The notes under the pieces: model-generated
Told to the model about the DNA's origin: nothing
What the model saw: only the letters and a program-made list of their open reading frames with translations
The model's database searches: none
Program-made: the position numbers and the translations under genes
NCBI GenBank assembly: GCA_024403795.1
Contig: JAKSRD010000005.1
Location: 1-64,000 of the forward strand
Direction of reading: 5' to 3'
Length of the DNA stretch: 64,000 bases
Origin: Saccharofermentans sp.
Lineage (GTDB): Bacteria; Bacillota; Clostridia; Saccharofermentanales; Saccharofermentanaceae
In this document: positions 17,554-26,062 of the stretch, one piece after another
How positions within the stretch are numbered: the first letter of the stretch is position 1
Layout: each line of letters opens with the position of its first letter

Positions 17554-19149
17554 TTATTCCCGATGAGACTTTCTGTACTTTGAAGGAGTGCATCCCATGA
17601 TCTCAATGAACTTACGGATAAAGTAGTCACTGTCCTTGTAGCCGACATCCTCAGCAATGCGGTTGATCTTCTTGTCAGTGTTGATGATCTGCTTTGCTGC
17701 TTCCTTGATCCTGTAGTTTGTCAGGTAGTTCTTAAAAGAGGTTCCGTATTTCTTACTGAATACCTGTCCCAGATATGAGCTGTTGATATGATACTTATCG
17801 CCCAGATATTTGAGACTGATATTCTCCGTATAGTTCTCTCTGACTTCCGCCTCTACCACGGCCAGGATGCCGAATGAGACACTTTTTCGAAGCTCCGACA
17901 GATATGCGGCATATTCCGTACAGAATTTCTTCATATGCTGGTGACTGCCTCTGACGAATACATCTTCGGAAGTCCGGTCGGAAATATACTGGATAATCTC
18001 TTCCTGGTTTACGGTGTCATCCAATTCACTGGCAAGATGGATAAGCTGGAACAACAGATAATTAATGTTAAGGTCAAACGCTCTGTTTGTTCCTTCTTTG
18101 CCCTGAAGCTCCTCGAAAAATCTATCGATGCCTGACTCGATCATTGCAGTATCGTTTTTGGCAATGGATCCGATAATGTCATCAATTGTATTCTTGCACA
18201 GAACGATGCTGCTGTGATTCGCCTGAGTATCCTCATAGAAATAAAGTTTTCTCTTATTGTGAAATCCGGCAATACTCTTAAGTCTCTTACTGGAAGCGAA
18301 CGACTTGGAAAGAACCGCAATATCAGAGACAGATTCTCCGCAAAGCATTCTGATGGGCTTAACGACAAGCACCTCGATCCTTCTTATCAGAGCATCGAGA
18401 AATTCCTTCTCTTCCATGTCATGATCCGATGCCATGTTATCGCTGTATATAAAACCTATACCGTTACTGTCTTCATCATAAGTAACATCCTGAATAAAGT
18501 GATTAGCATAATCCTTCATTATTTCCGTACAGGCACTGTATAACTGTCTGTATGCGGAATTGGTGTCACGACCTTCAGTCTCGTCGTTGTCACCGGCATA
18601 TTCTCTGTGTGCATACTCGATGAAAACAAATCTCAGATTGCCTGACAGCTGAAGATTCTTGCCGGCATATTCTATATCTTCTTCGTTGTACTTTCCTTTA
18701 AGAATGTGCCTGAGGATCCTGGCAAGATATGCATCCTCCATCTTCTCTCTGTCTTTTTTAAGAGATATGGATTCTTTATTGATATTGGAAACCTTGCGCA
18801 GCACGGCGATCAATTCATCTTCACTTACCGGTTTGAGGATATAATCCAAACAACCGTTTCTGATCGCCTTCTGGGTATATGCAAAGTCGTCATATCCGGT
18901 AAGCAGTACAAACTCAGCATCGGAGATCTTCTCTTTCTTGATGGTCTCAAGAAGTTCCAGACCGTTCATCTCCGGCATACGGATATCCGAGATGATGAGA
19001 TCTACATCATTCTCGCTTAAATACTTCAAAGCCTCTTTGCCGTTTGAACATAATGTGGCGATCTCAAATCCGCCGGCTTCCCAGTCGATCAGGACCTGGA
19101 GACCACGAAGAATAAAAGGTTCATCATCAACAAGCATTACTTTAAGCAT
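17554..19149 (-). CDS. AraC-family two-component response regulator (YesN type)
   Basis: A 531-residue response regulator. The receiver domain is at residues 1-120 (MLKVMLVDDEPF, with the phosphorylated Asp in DLIISDIRMPEMNG and the conserved Lys in ILKPV). A long middle region follows, then a C-terminal AraC-type double helix-turn-helix (about 430-531: LKYLGDKYHINSSYLGQVF, then RIAEDVGYKDSDYFIRKF). Such proteins activate sugar-uptake genes. The kinase gene is 11 bp upstream in the same direction. The direct repeats in the adjacent transporter promoter are its likely targets. Confidence 0.93.
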   Translation of the reverse strand: MLKVMLVDDEPFILRGLQVLIDWEAGGFEIATLCSNGKEALKYLSENDVDLIISDIRMPEMNGLELLETIKKEKISDAEFVLLTGYDDFAYTQKAIRNGCLDYILKPVSEDELIAVLRKVSNINKESISLKKDREKMEDAYLARILRHILKGKYNEEDIEYAGKNLQLSGNLRFVFIEYAHREYAGDNDETEGRDTNSAYRQLYSACTEIMKDYANHFIQDVTYDEDSNGIGFIYSDNMASDHDMEEKEFLDALIRRIEVLVVKPIRMLCGESVSDIAVLSKSFASSKRLKSIAGFHNKRKLYFYEDTQANHSSIVLCKNTIDDIIGSIAKNDTAMIESGIDRFFEELQGKEGTNRAFDLNINYLLFQLIHLASELDDTVNQEEIIQYISDRTSEDVFVRGSHQHMKKFCTEYAAYLSELRKSVSFGILAVVEAEVRENYTENISLKYLGDKYHINSSYLGQVFSKKYGTSFKNYLTNYRIKEAAKQIINTDKKINRIAEDVGYKDSDYFIRKFIEIMGCTPSKYRKSHRE

Positions 19150-19160
19150 AGTGTGGCTCC

Positions 19161-20924
19161 TTAATTTGCAGAAGTGATAAGTTCTGTCGGTATGGTAATA
19201 ATGACACTCATTCCAATCCCCTTCTCGCTCTCAATAGAGAATCTGGCTCTGTCTTTATACATCATCTTTATTCTAAGGCATGCATTCAAGATACCGACAT
19301 GCTTTGCTTTCTTTACAGCATCAATGGTAACACTATTCATTCTCTCCTGAAGAGACTTAACTTCGTTCTCGTCCATGCCGTCTCCGGTATCCTCGATCTC
19401 GATCGTAAGGTTCTCTTCATTCTTATACACGCGAATGAAGATCCATCCCTGTGATGATTTGGATTCGATTCCGTGAACACATGCATTCTCTACAAAAGTA
19501 ACCATGGTAAGCTTGGGAATATAGATCTTCTTGCAGTCTTCACAGATATTGATGTCAAAAGATATCCTGTCGCCGAATCTGTAGCTCTGGAGCTGAAGAT
19601 ACGCATCGATAAATGCTTCCTCTTCTTCGATCGTGACAGCATCCTCATGCCATTCGACATTCTGCCTTTCCATCATGGCAAGTCTTTGCACCATCTCGGC
19701 TGTCTCATTCTCACCTTTGATGATACTGTGCATTCGAATACTCTCAAGAGCATTGAACATAAAGTGAGGATTTATCTGACTCTGGAGAGCAAGGAGTTCG
19801 GCATTTTTGCGTGCCAGATCACTCTCCTGCTCACGGAGCTTATCCTTGTAGATCGTATTAGTAAGTTCATTGTTGATGTTTACGATCTTATTATATTGGT
19901 GCATGAGTGAAGCTATCTCGTCCGATCCTTTGATCTCCCGGATAGGCTGGAAAAGTTTGTTATCCGCTTTACCGAAAGCCTTCTCAAGAACAGTGATTCG
20001 ATCGGTAATGGACTGCTCCAGCATTTTCATAAGAATAACCGGAATGATAAGTGTAAGTATGACGATGATAACGATAAGAAGGAAATTATTCCTGACAACA
20101 CCCGTAATGGTCATTGCATCAGAGAACGCATAGATCTGGAATGTGTCTCCGTACATATGATATTCCTTTACCGTAACATAGGGTGCATTCGCTGCTTGTT
20201 TCTCAAGAGACTGCCTGTCGATCTCACCTCCGGCATTCGTGTACAAGACATAATCGCCGCAACACAGGTACATCGAACAGTTAACAGGGATCTCTCGTAA
20301 TTCGCGGGCGATGCTGCTGACTTTGTGTTCCACCTTTATTATCTTCTCGTATTGAGACTTGCTGTTATTCATCTTTCTTACGTAGATAAACCGATTGTTG
20401 TCGGATGAACTCAAGAACGGGTCATCATCATAATATGCGTAAGCTGCCTCGTTAACTTCGGATTCGCTGAAATCCTCATACCATGACTCTTCCTCAGCCT
20501 CCGAGACATTGTGAAAATAATGGCCGCTGAGCATAGTATTGTTATCCGTGTAGATTACGATCCTGTCCGAATTCATGTCTGCCATTGTTGAGAAGAATGA
20601 ATTGGATACCGTATTCAACAAACTGTCATAGTATTGGATCGGATTATCATATGCCGTGTCAATAAAAGTGTTTATGTTTTTGTTAACATCGATTGCAGTC
20701 GTAAGTGTCTGGTCATAGGATAAAAGATCCTGAAGATAGTTGTAATAAGCTTCAATGGAAATATCCCTGTAATAGCTCTGATTGCTCAACTCCGCTGCAT
20801 ATACCGACCTGAATAGGATAACGTCCGTCATAACCAAAGGCATGATAACGCAGAATACATATATGATCAGAAACTTGCTGTTAAGTCTCAGTTTCTCAAA
20901 TGAATTCTTGATTAGTTTGAACAT
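19161..20924 (-). CDS. Sensor histidine kinase (YesM/LytS-like)
   Basis: A 587-residue membrane sensor kinase. TM1 (FLIIYVFCVIMPLVMTDVILF) and TM2 (near residue 300) flank an extracytoplasmic sensor region of about 250 residues. HAMP-like and coiled sequences follow. The His_kinase domain has LQSQINPHFMFNALESIR, whose His is the phosphoacceptor, and the HATPase domain has VENACVHGIESK. The start is placed at MFKLIKNSFEK, 39 codons inside the longest frame, because an AGGGGAA ribosome binding site precedes it and family members begin this way. It lies directly upstream of its regulator. Confidence 0.9.
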   Translation of the reverse strand: MFKLIKNSFEKLRLNSKFLIIYVFCVIMPLVMTDVILFRSVYAAELSNQSYYRDISIEAYYNYLQDLLSYDQTLTTAIDVNKNINTFIDTAYDNPIQYYDSLLNTVSNSFFSTMADMNSDRIVIYTDNNTMLSGHYFHNVSEAEEESWYEDFSESEVNEAAYAYYDDDPFLSSSDNNRFIYVRKMNNSKSQYEKIIKVEHKVSSIARELREIPVNCSMYLCCGDYVLYTNAGGEIDRQSLEKQAANAPYVTVKEYHMYGDTFQIYAFSDAMTITGVVRNNFLLIVIIVILTLIIPVILMKMLEQSITDRITVLEKAFGKADNKLFQPIREIKGSDEIASLMHQYNKIVNINNELTNTIYKDKLREQESDLARKNAELLALQSQINPHFMFNALESIRMHSIIKGENETAEMVQRLAMMERQNVEWHEDAVTIEEEEAFIDAYLQLQSYRFGDRISFDINICEDCKKIYIPKLTMVTFVENACVHGIESKSSQGWIFIRVYKNEENLTIEIEDTGDGMDENEVKSLQERMNSVTIDAVKKAKHVGILNACLRIKMMYKDRARFSIESEKGIGMSVIITIPTELITSAN

Positions 20925-20970
20925 ATATTCCCCTGCCGATATAGCGCTGCTTCCCCACCGTTCCTGTATT

Positions 20971-20999
20971 ATGTTATAAAAAACAGGTTTGGTTTGCAA
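20971..20999 (-). promoter_or_regulatory. Candidate promoter of the kinase-regulator operon
   Basis: Minus strand: TTGCAA (20994-20999), 17-bp spacer and TAACAT (20971-20976). The -35 sits in the centre of a 21-bp near-perfect palindrome (20986-21006, GGTTTG...TTTGCAAA...AAACC), a candidate operator. Confidence 0.5.
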
Positions 21000-21052
21000 A
21001 CAAACCGTGCAAAGTACTGGATTTAGTCGGGTTTCATCCACAATTTATCCCG

Positions 21053-21081
21053 TTGATAATTGCAATCTGTTTACTTAACAT
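21053..21081 (+). promoter_or_regulatory. Candidate promoter of the esterase-GH43 gene
   Basis: Plus strand: TTGATA (21053-21058), 17-bp spacer and TAACAT (21076-21081), 33 bp before the ATG. It uses the same weak -10 as the divergent kinase promoter. An AAGGAGT ribosome binding site precedes the start codon. Confidence 0.45.
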
Positions 21082-21114
21082 AATTATGATATTTACTTAA
21101 TAAGGAGTCCCCGT

Positions 21115-24087
21115 ATGTTAAGAATCGTCAATACTGAGAACGGACAGGTAAGAGGTCTGCCCGGTAACAATACACGTATAGCAGTTTTTAAAGGCATTCC
21201 TTTTGCTGAACCTCCGATTGGCGAGAACCGTTGGAGGGCTCCTCAACCTTGCAAAGATTGGGACGGCATCCTTGATGCTTATAGATTTGCTCCCATTTCC
21301 GTTCAGGACCAGCCCGGTGTCGGAACCGATATTTATTGCCGCGAGTGGCATGTCGATCCTGATATCGAGATCAGTGAAGACTGTCTTTATCTTAATGTAT
21401 GGACCAACGCGAAAAGTTCCGAAGATAAACTTCCTGTTCTCGTATGGTTCTTCGGCGGTGCTTTCCAGTGGGGATACACTGCTGAGATGGAATTCAACGG
21501 CGAGAATCTCGCCAAAAAGGGAATCGTCGTCGTCACGGTCAACTACAGACTCGGCGCATTAGGCTTCCTTCCTCACCCCGATCTATTCAAAGAATCTCCC
21601 GAGGCCCCTGCGAACTTCGGACTGCTGGACCAGCAAGCCGGTCTGAAGTGGGTTAAGAGGAACATCGCTGCTTTCGGCGGTGATCCCGATAACATCACGA
21701 TAGCAGGCCAGTCCGCAGGTGGCGGGAGCGTTCTTAACCACTTGACCGCCAGATCAAGCATCGGTCTTTATAACAGTGCCGTCATCCTCTCCGGAATCAT
21801 TCAGTTCCCCTACGAGAAGGATGGTGTAATGACTCCCAAGGGCATTGAAGAAGCATGTTCTTACGGCGTTAAGTTTTTCGAGAAGTTAGGCGTAAAGACA
21901 GTAGCTGAAGCACGCAAGCTTGACGCTTCATACATCCGCGAAGTCTACGCAAGATTCAGAGAGACCGAGGGCGTATTCTTTACTCCGATGATCGACGGTG
22001 TCTTCCAGGAAGACGATCCGTTCAAGCTCATCTGCGAAGGAAAACATGCTCATGTACCGCTCTTGTCAGGTAATACTTTCGATGAGTTCCCTAACTGCAT
22101 CTTTGCTGATTCCGACGAAGAATTCACTACCAAAGCTCAGGCTGTCTTCGGAAGCAAGACGGAAGAATTCCTGTCATTTCCCGAAGCACAAGTTTGCAAC
22201 GGTAACATGCATGCACCTCTTCGACCCATCGAGTGCGGCGTAAAAGCTGCTTTTGCCCACAATGACAAACCGAGCTTCTACTATTGCTTTGAACCTGATA
22301 TTCCGGGCGAAGATAATCCGGGGACATTCCATTCGGTTGATCTCTGGTTCTTCTTCGATAACATGGATAAGTGCTGGAGACCTTTTACGGGAAGACACTT
22401 CGATCTCGCAAGACAGATGAGCACGTATTTTGCCAACTTTGTTAAGTGCGGCGATCCTAACGGTAATGATGTTACAGGTGAAGCTCTCCCGCTGTGGAAG
22501 CCTTATTCACCTGCTGCGAAGAACGAGATGCATTTTACTCCTGACGGCTCGAAAACCTCGCTTCAGGATGATTCCCCTTCTTCAGCTTTCTACTCATTCA
22601 TCACAAAACACCTCGAAGAATCCGCACTCGGATGCGCTGACTCTGCTCCTGAAGTTACCGGTCCTCGTGTTCAGCTTTATGAGGTTCCTAAGAAACAGGC
22701 ATTCAACCCTTACCTTCCTAACTGGGAATATATCCCGGACGGAGAACCTTATGTTTTCAATAACAGAGTCTATGTCTACGGCTCTCATGATATCTTCGGC
22801 GGACATGCATTCTGCGAAGAGGATTATGTAACCTGGTCCGCACCTGTTGATGATCTCGGCAACTGGACATATGAAGGCGTGATCTTTAAGAGAACTGACG
22901 ATCCGGCTAACAGCGATGATCGCGGCTGCCTCTACGCACCCGATGTTACCGTGGGACCTGACGGAAGATACTATCTCTTCTACGTTCTTGATAACCAGTG
23001 CTTCGTATCCGTTGCCGTAAGTGATACGCCTAACGGAAAGTTCTCGTTCCTCGGTTATGTTCACTATGAAGACGGAGAATTGCTCGGCAAAAAGGAGGGC
23101 GATGAGCCTCAGTTTGATCCGGGTGTCATTACGATCGGAGATACAACATATCTTTATACCGGCTTCTGCGGACAGTGTGATGATTCCCGCCACGGATGCA
23201 TGGTTACGGTTCTTGATAAGGATATGCTTACCGTCAAGCGCGCGCCGCAGTTCATGATCCCGTCTACTCAGCACAGCTTCGGTACTGAGTTCGAAGGTCA
23301 CGCTTTCTTTGAAGCTCCTTCCATTCGCGAGCGTAACGGCATATTCTATCTGATCTATTCTTCACAGGTTATGCACGAACTCTGTTATGCAACTTCTGAT
23401 GATCCGCTCGGACCTTTTACTTACGGCGGCGTCATTATCAGTAACTGTGATATGCATATCGACACCTATAAGCCTGCCGATAAGCCTACCTGCTTCGGTG
23501 CCAACAATCACGGCAGCATCGTTCAGATCGGTGAAGACTGGTATATTTTCTATCACAGACAGACAAACAACGATTGGTATTCCCGTCAGGGATGTGCCGA
23601 GAAGATCAACTTTGCGGAAGACGGCTCCATTGCTCAGGTCGAGATGACCTCCTGCGGTCTTAACGGCGGGCCGTTATCTGACATCGGCGAATATCCGGCT
23701 CACATCGCGTGCAACCTGTTCGACGATAACAACAAGATGTATGTCGGCGAGCTTCATTCTGCCAATATCACCATGGATCTTCATGTCGGTGTTAAGGGAC
23801 CTTCACATGTAAGAGACATCTACAATAGTACAACTGTCGGCTTCAAGTATTTTGATCTCAGATCTGTGAAGGGGCTTAGGATCACGACCAGAGGATACGG
23901 CAAGGGCGAATTCGAGATCAGGACCTCATTCGGCGGTGATATTCTTGCGACGATCGCCGTGGATTTCTGCACTGCCTGGACGGTCGGCAAAGCCGAATTT
24001 ACCATTCCTGACGGTATCTATCCTCTCTATCTTACCTTCAAGGGAGACGGCAATCCGTCACTACTGAGTTTTGAATTTTTACATTAA
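21115..24087 (+). CDS. Carboxylesterase type B fused to a GH43 glycoside hydrolase
   Basis: A 990-residue bifunctional enzyme with no signal peptide, so probably cytoplasmic. Residues 1 to about 505 are a type B carboxylesterase: an FKGIPFAEPP start, nucleophile elbow GQSAGGGS with Ser200, and the likely catalytic His406 in FHSVDLWFFF. From about residue 530 a GH43 five-bladed propeller begins with NPYLPNWEYIPDGEPYVF. Candidate catalytic acids lie in PDGEP (base), LYAPDVTVG (pKa modulator) and FFEAPSIRERN (acid). Residues after about 870 form a beta-rich C-terminal module. GH43 enzymes mostly release arabinose or xylose; the esterase could remove acyl groups from the same oligosaccharides. 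It is divergent from a sugar-transport operon and its sensor. Exact substrates are inferred. Confidence 0.88.
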   Translation: MLRIVNTENGQVRGLPGNNTRIAVFKGIPFAEPPIGENRWRAPQPCKDWDGILDAYRFAPISVQDQPGVGTDIYCREWHVDPDIEISEDCLYLNVWTNAKSSEDKLPVLVWFFGGAFQWGYTAEMEFNGENLAKKGIVVVTVNYRLGALGFLPHPDLFKESPEAPANFGLLDQQAGLKWVKRNIAAFGGDPDNITIAGQSAGGGSVLNHLTARSSIGLYNSAVILSGIIQFPYEKDGVMTPKGIEEACSYGVKFFEKLGVKTVAEARKLDASYIREVYARFRETEGVFFTPMIDGVFQEDDPFKLICEGKHAHVPLLSGNTFDEFPNCIFADSDEEFTTKAQAVFGSKTEEFLSFPEAQVCNGNMHAPLRPIECGVKAAFAHNDKPSFYYCFEPDIPGEDNPGTFHSVDLWFFFDNMDKCWRPFTGRHFDLARQMSTYFANFVKCGDPNGNDVTGEALPLWKPYSPAAKNEMHFTPDGSKTSLQDDSPSSAFYSFITKHLEESALGCADSAPEVTGPRVQLYEVPKKQAFNPYLPNWEYIPDGEPYVFNNRVYVYGSHDIFGGHAFCEEDYVTWSAPVDDLGNWTYEGVIFKRTDDPANSDDRGCLYAPDVTVGPDGRYYLFYVLDNQCFVSVAVSDTPNGKFSFLGYVHYEDGELLGKKEGDEPQFDPGVITIGDTTYLYTGFCGQCDDSRHGCMVTVLDKDMLTVKRAPQFMIPSTQHSFGTEFEGHAFFEAPSIRERNGIFYLIYSSQVMHELCYATSDDPLGPFTYGGVIISNCDMHIDTYKPADKPTCFGANNHGSIVQIGEDWYIFYHRQTNNDWYSRQGCAEKINFAEDGSIAQVEMTSCGLNGGPLSDIGEYPAHIACNLFDDNNKMYVGELHSANITMDLHVGVKGPSHVRDIYNSTTVGFKYFDLRSVKGLRITTRGYGKGEFEIRTSFGGDILATIAVDFCTAWTVGKAEFTIPDGIYPLYLTFKGDGNPSLLSFEFLH

Positions 24088-24231
24088 TGATCGATATCTG
24101 ATATTTATCCATCATATAAGAGTAAAAATACTTAACTTAAAAAAATATTCGTTGAATTTTGGGATAAACTGTTCTATACTTCAAATACTTAAATTTGACA
24201 TTATTCTATTCCTATTATCCCCATATTTGCG

Positions 24232-24251
24232 GCCACCCTTTCCCGGGTGGC
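24232..24251 (+). terminator. Hairpin between convergent genes
   Basis: A GC-rich inverted repeat GCCACCC/GGGTGGC with a 6-base loop lies between the esterase-GH43 stop and the histidine phosphatase stop. On the plus strand it is followed by TGCTCCATTTTAT, so it may terminate the esterase transcript; the U-tract is offset and the assignment is moderate. Confidence 0.45.
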
Positions 24252-24260
24252 TGCTCCATT

Positions 24261-24809
24261 TTATAGGACTTTTATCAATTTGCAGTTCTCCATCGGTTCA
24301 TCCCAAAATTCAGCTTTGCTTCTGTTCCTGAAATGACATAAAAGACCTGCATTCAACGCACCGTGTGCAACTATGAGGATGTCTTTTCCTTTTTTCAATT
24401 CGGGATATATTACTTCGTTAAGAAATTCGCCCGTTCTTGCAAGTACTTGATCTATGCTCTCAGCTCCGCCTACAGCCGTGTACTCACCGGGATTAAAGAA
24501 GAATTCCCTTACGGGGCAGTCCGGCTTATCGAAGACTTTCTCTTCACCTTCGTATATGCCGAATCCCATTTCTTCCAATCTGTTGTCTGTTACTATCGGA
24601 ATATCTCTGTCACCGATAAAAAGCTTTGCTGTCTCCTGTGCCCTGTCGAGCGGTGAACAATAACAGATATCAATGTTTACTTCGCTGTATTGTTTTCCCG
24701 CCTCTATTGAACTGGCTCTTCCGAATTCATTCAGACTGATGTTTGTCTTACCCTGCAGCTTGTGCTTAACGTTCCAGTCTGTCTGACCGTGTCTCATTAT
24801 GTACAGCAT
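24261..24809 (-). CDS. Histidine phosphatase family protein
   Basis: A 182-residue member of the phosphoglycerate-mutase-like histidine phosphatases. The catalytic RHG motif is in MLYIMRHGQTDWN, and the second catalytic His is in DILIVAHGALNAGLL. The family dephosphorylates small metabolites or acts as cofactor-dependent mutase; no specific substrate can be named. Its first 44 bp overlap the 3' end of the DUF2974 gene on the same strand, so the pair is co-transcribed and probably coupled. Confidence 0.88.
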   Translation of the reverse strand: MLYIMRHGQTDWNVKHKLQGKTNISLNEFGRASSIEAGKQYSEVNIDICYCSPLDRAQETAKLFIGDRDIPIVTDNRLEEMGFGIYEGEEKVFDKPDCPVREFFFNPGEYTAVGGAESIDQVLARTGEFLNEVIYPELKKGKDILIVAHGALNAGLLCHFRNRSKAEFWDEPMENCKLIKVL

Positions 24810-25980
24810 TATTCTTGATGTTCTCCGTCTTACCCTTTATCTCTGCGACCAATCCGAGCACTTTGTTGTTGTCCTCTAATCGTCCTTTGGCAACGTTATT
24901 GCTCAATTTATTTACATTTACAACAAACATTTTGATCAACGTCCTGATCTTACCACTTGAGCTGCTGCTGATCTTTGTTGTCTGTTCAAGCATTGCTTTC
25001 GTGCCTTTAATGCCTATCTTGAATATCATGCTGACATTCTCACACCCCGATGCTTCGAGAACGGCAAACAAATCATCAACGAAAGTTTTCCTTGCTGCAA
25101 AATCCATCTCATCAAGCCAACCGCTTACCGTATCATCGAACAGGTGGCTTATCATGTCCGTATCTTCACATGTAACGAATTCCTTTCCTTCAACCTGCCA
25201 GGAGAGAGGGTCATGCTGCATGACTCCGATCTCGTTACTTCTTACTACTGTCGGCTCAGTCGTATTGTAAAGGAATGTTCCGACCAAAGAAGTCTGCGGT
25301 ACATACTTCTTTATCTTCGGCTGGATCCGCTTAAAGCACTCGAGTTCCATTATCTCCTGATTGAATCCGGGACCGTCAAAATTGTATATTGTCTCAATTC
25401 TATCCGTAAGCTCGCTGTCTACATTCATGGCAGCATATATTGCGAGATGCCCGCCTTTTGAATGTCCACCCAAACGAACCGGATTGTCTCTGTCTTCGAT
25501 TACATGCTGAAGATAGATTGCAGCTTCAGTCTCAGCGGGAACTGTCTTGAAACTCAGATAACAATCTTCCTTCCAGGCAATTACCGTATCGTCAGTTCCC
25601 CTGTACGAGATAAATGATGCACCGTCGGAAGTAAGTATCTCGACTGCTGCAAACTGGATCTGCCTTAAAGTATCCGTATCACTTACATAATTCAGCAGAT
25701 ATGCGTCTTTATACCTGTCAGACTCGGCGATGGCCTTCATCAATGGCGGTGCATACTTAATGAATGATCTGTCGGCAGCGATCTCTTCTGCCGAATGTAT
25801 CTCATAGTATTTATCGCATGCGTCTTTTATCGTGATCCTTCCCTCACCGATCGTGGGAACGATATTCTCAAAGTTGACATAAGACAGGTTTCCCAGCAGC
25901 AGCGCATCAACGCTGTTGAACGGATCCTGATGGAAGGAGAGGTCGCCTCTCCATGTTAGATAGTCGATCATGTTACTCAT
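24766..25980 (-). CDS. DUF2974 (Mbeg1-like) alpha/beta-hydrolase protein
   Basis: A 404-residue protein beginning with DYLTWRGDLSFHQDPFNSVD, the hallmark start of DUF2974 proteins common in Clostridia. A lipase-type nucleophile elbow reads GGHSKGGHLAIYAAM, so a serine hydrolase fold with Ser in GHSKG is likely. There is no signal peptide. Physiological substrate unknown. The predicted -10 box (25987-25992) ends only 6 bp before the ATG, so the mRNA may be leaderless. Confidence 0.85.
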   Translation of the reverse strand: MSNMIDYLTWRGDLSFHQDPFNSVDALLLGNLSYVNFENIVPTIGEGRITIKDACDKYYEIHSAEEIAADRSFIKYAPPLMKAIAESDRYKDAYLLNYVSDTDTLRQIQFAAVEILTSDGASFISYRGTDDTVIAWKEDCYLSFKTVPAETEAAIYLQHVIEDRDNPVRLGGHSKGGHLAIYAAMNVDSELTDRIETIYNFDGPGFNQEIMELECFKRIQPKIKKYVPQTSLVGTFLYNTTEPTVVRSNEIGVMQHDPLSWQVEGKEFVTCEDTDMISHLFDDTVSGWLDEMDFAARKTFVDDLFAVLEASGCENVSMIFKIGIKGTKAMLEQTTKISSSSSGKIRTLIKMFVVNVNKLSNNVAKGRLEDNNKVLGLVAEIKGKTENIKNNAVHNETRSDRLER

Positions 25981-25986
25981 GCGCCT

Positions 25987-26015
25987 ATTATATTCCTGCT
26001 TTAATCAATGCAAAA
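25987..26015 (-). promoter_or_regulatory. Candidate promoter of the DUF2974 gene
   Basis: Minus strand TATAAT at 25987-25992, with a poor -35 (TTTTGC, 26010-26015) at 17 bp. The -35 overlaps the U-tract of the secY terminator. Transcription would start at or next to the A of the start codon. Confidence 0.45.
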
Positions 26016-26039
26016 GGGCTGCCCTGTCGGACAGCCCTT
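26014..26039 (-). terminator. Terminator of the S10-spc operon after secY
   Basis: An 8-bp stem AAGGGCTG/CAGCCCTT followed on the minus strand by TTTTGC, 24 bp past the secY stop. Its arms are nearly identical to the terminator at 61742-61771 and similar to that at 43749-43777. Confidence 0.75.
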
Positions 26040-26062
26040 AATAAACACTTATGTCAAACAAA

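Noticed and set aside
20925..21041. 39-residue N-terminal extension of the sensor kinase
   Set aside because: It covers the candidate promoter and palindrome and shows no family similarity; the inner Met has a ribosome binding site.
21034..21050. DnaA boxes or an origin near the kinase-esterase gap
   Set aside because: One ATCCACA-containing near match is not a cluster, and no dnaA or A/T-rich unwinding region accompanies it.
22594..23301. 235-residue minus-strand open frame inside the GH43 domain
   Set aside because: Antisense shadow of a clearly coding GH43 region; no motif, no start signal.
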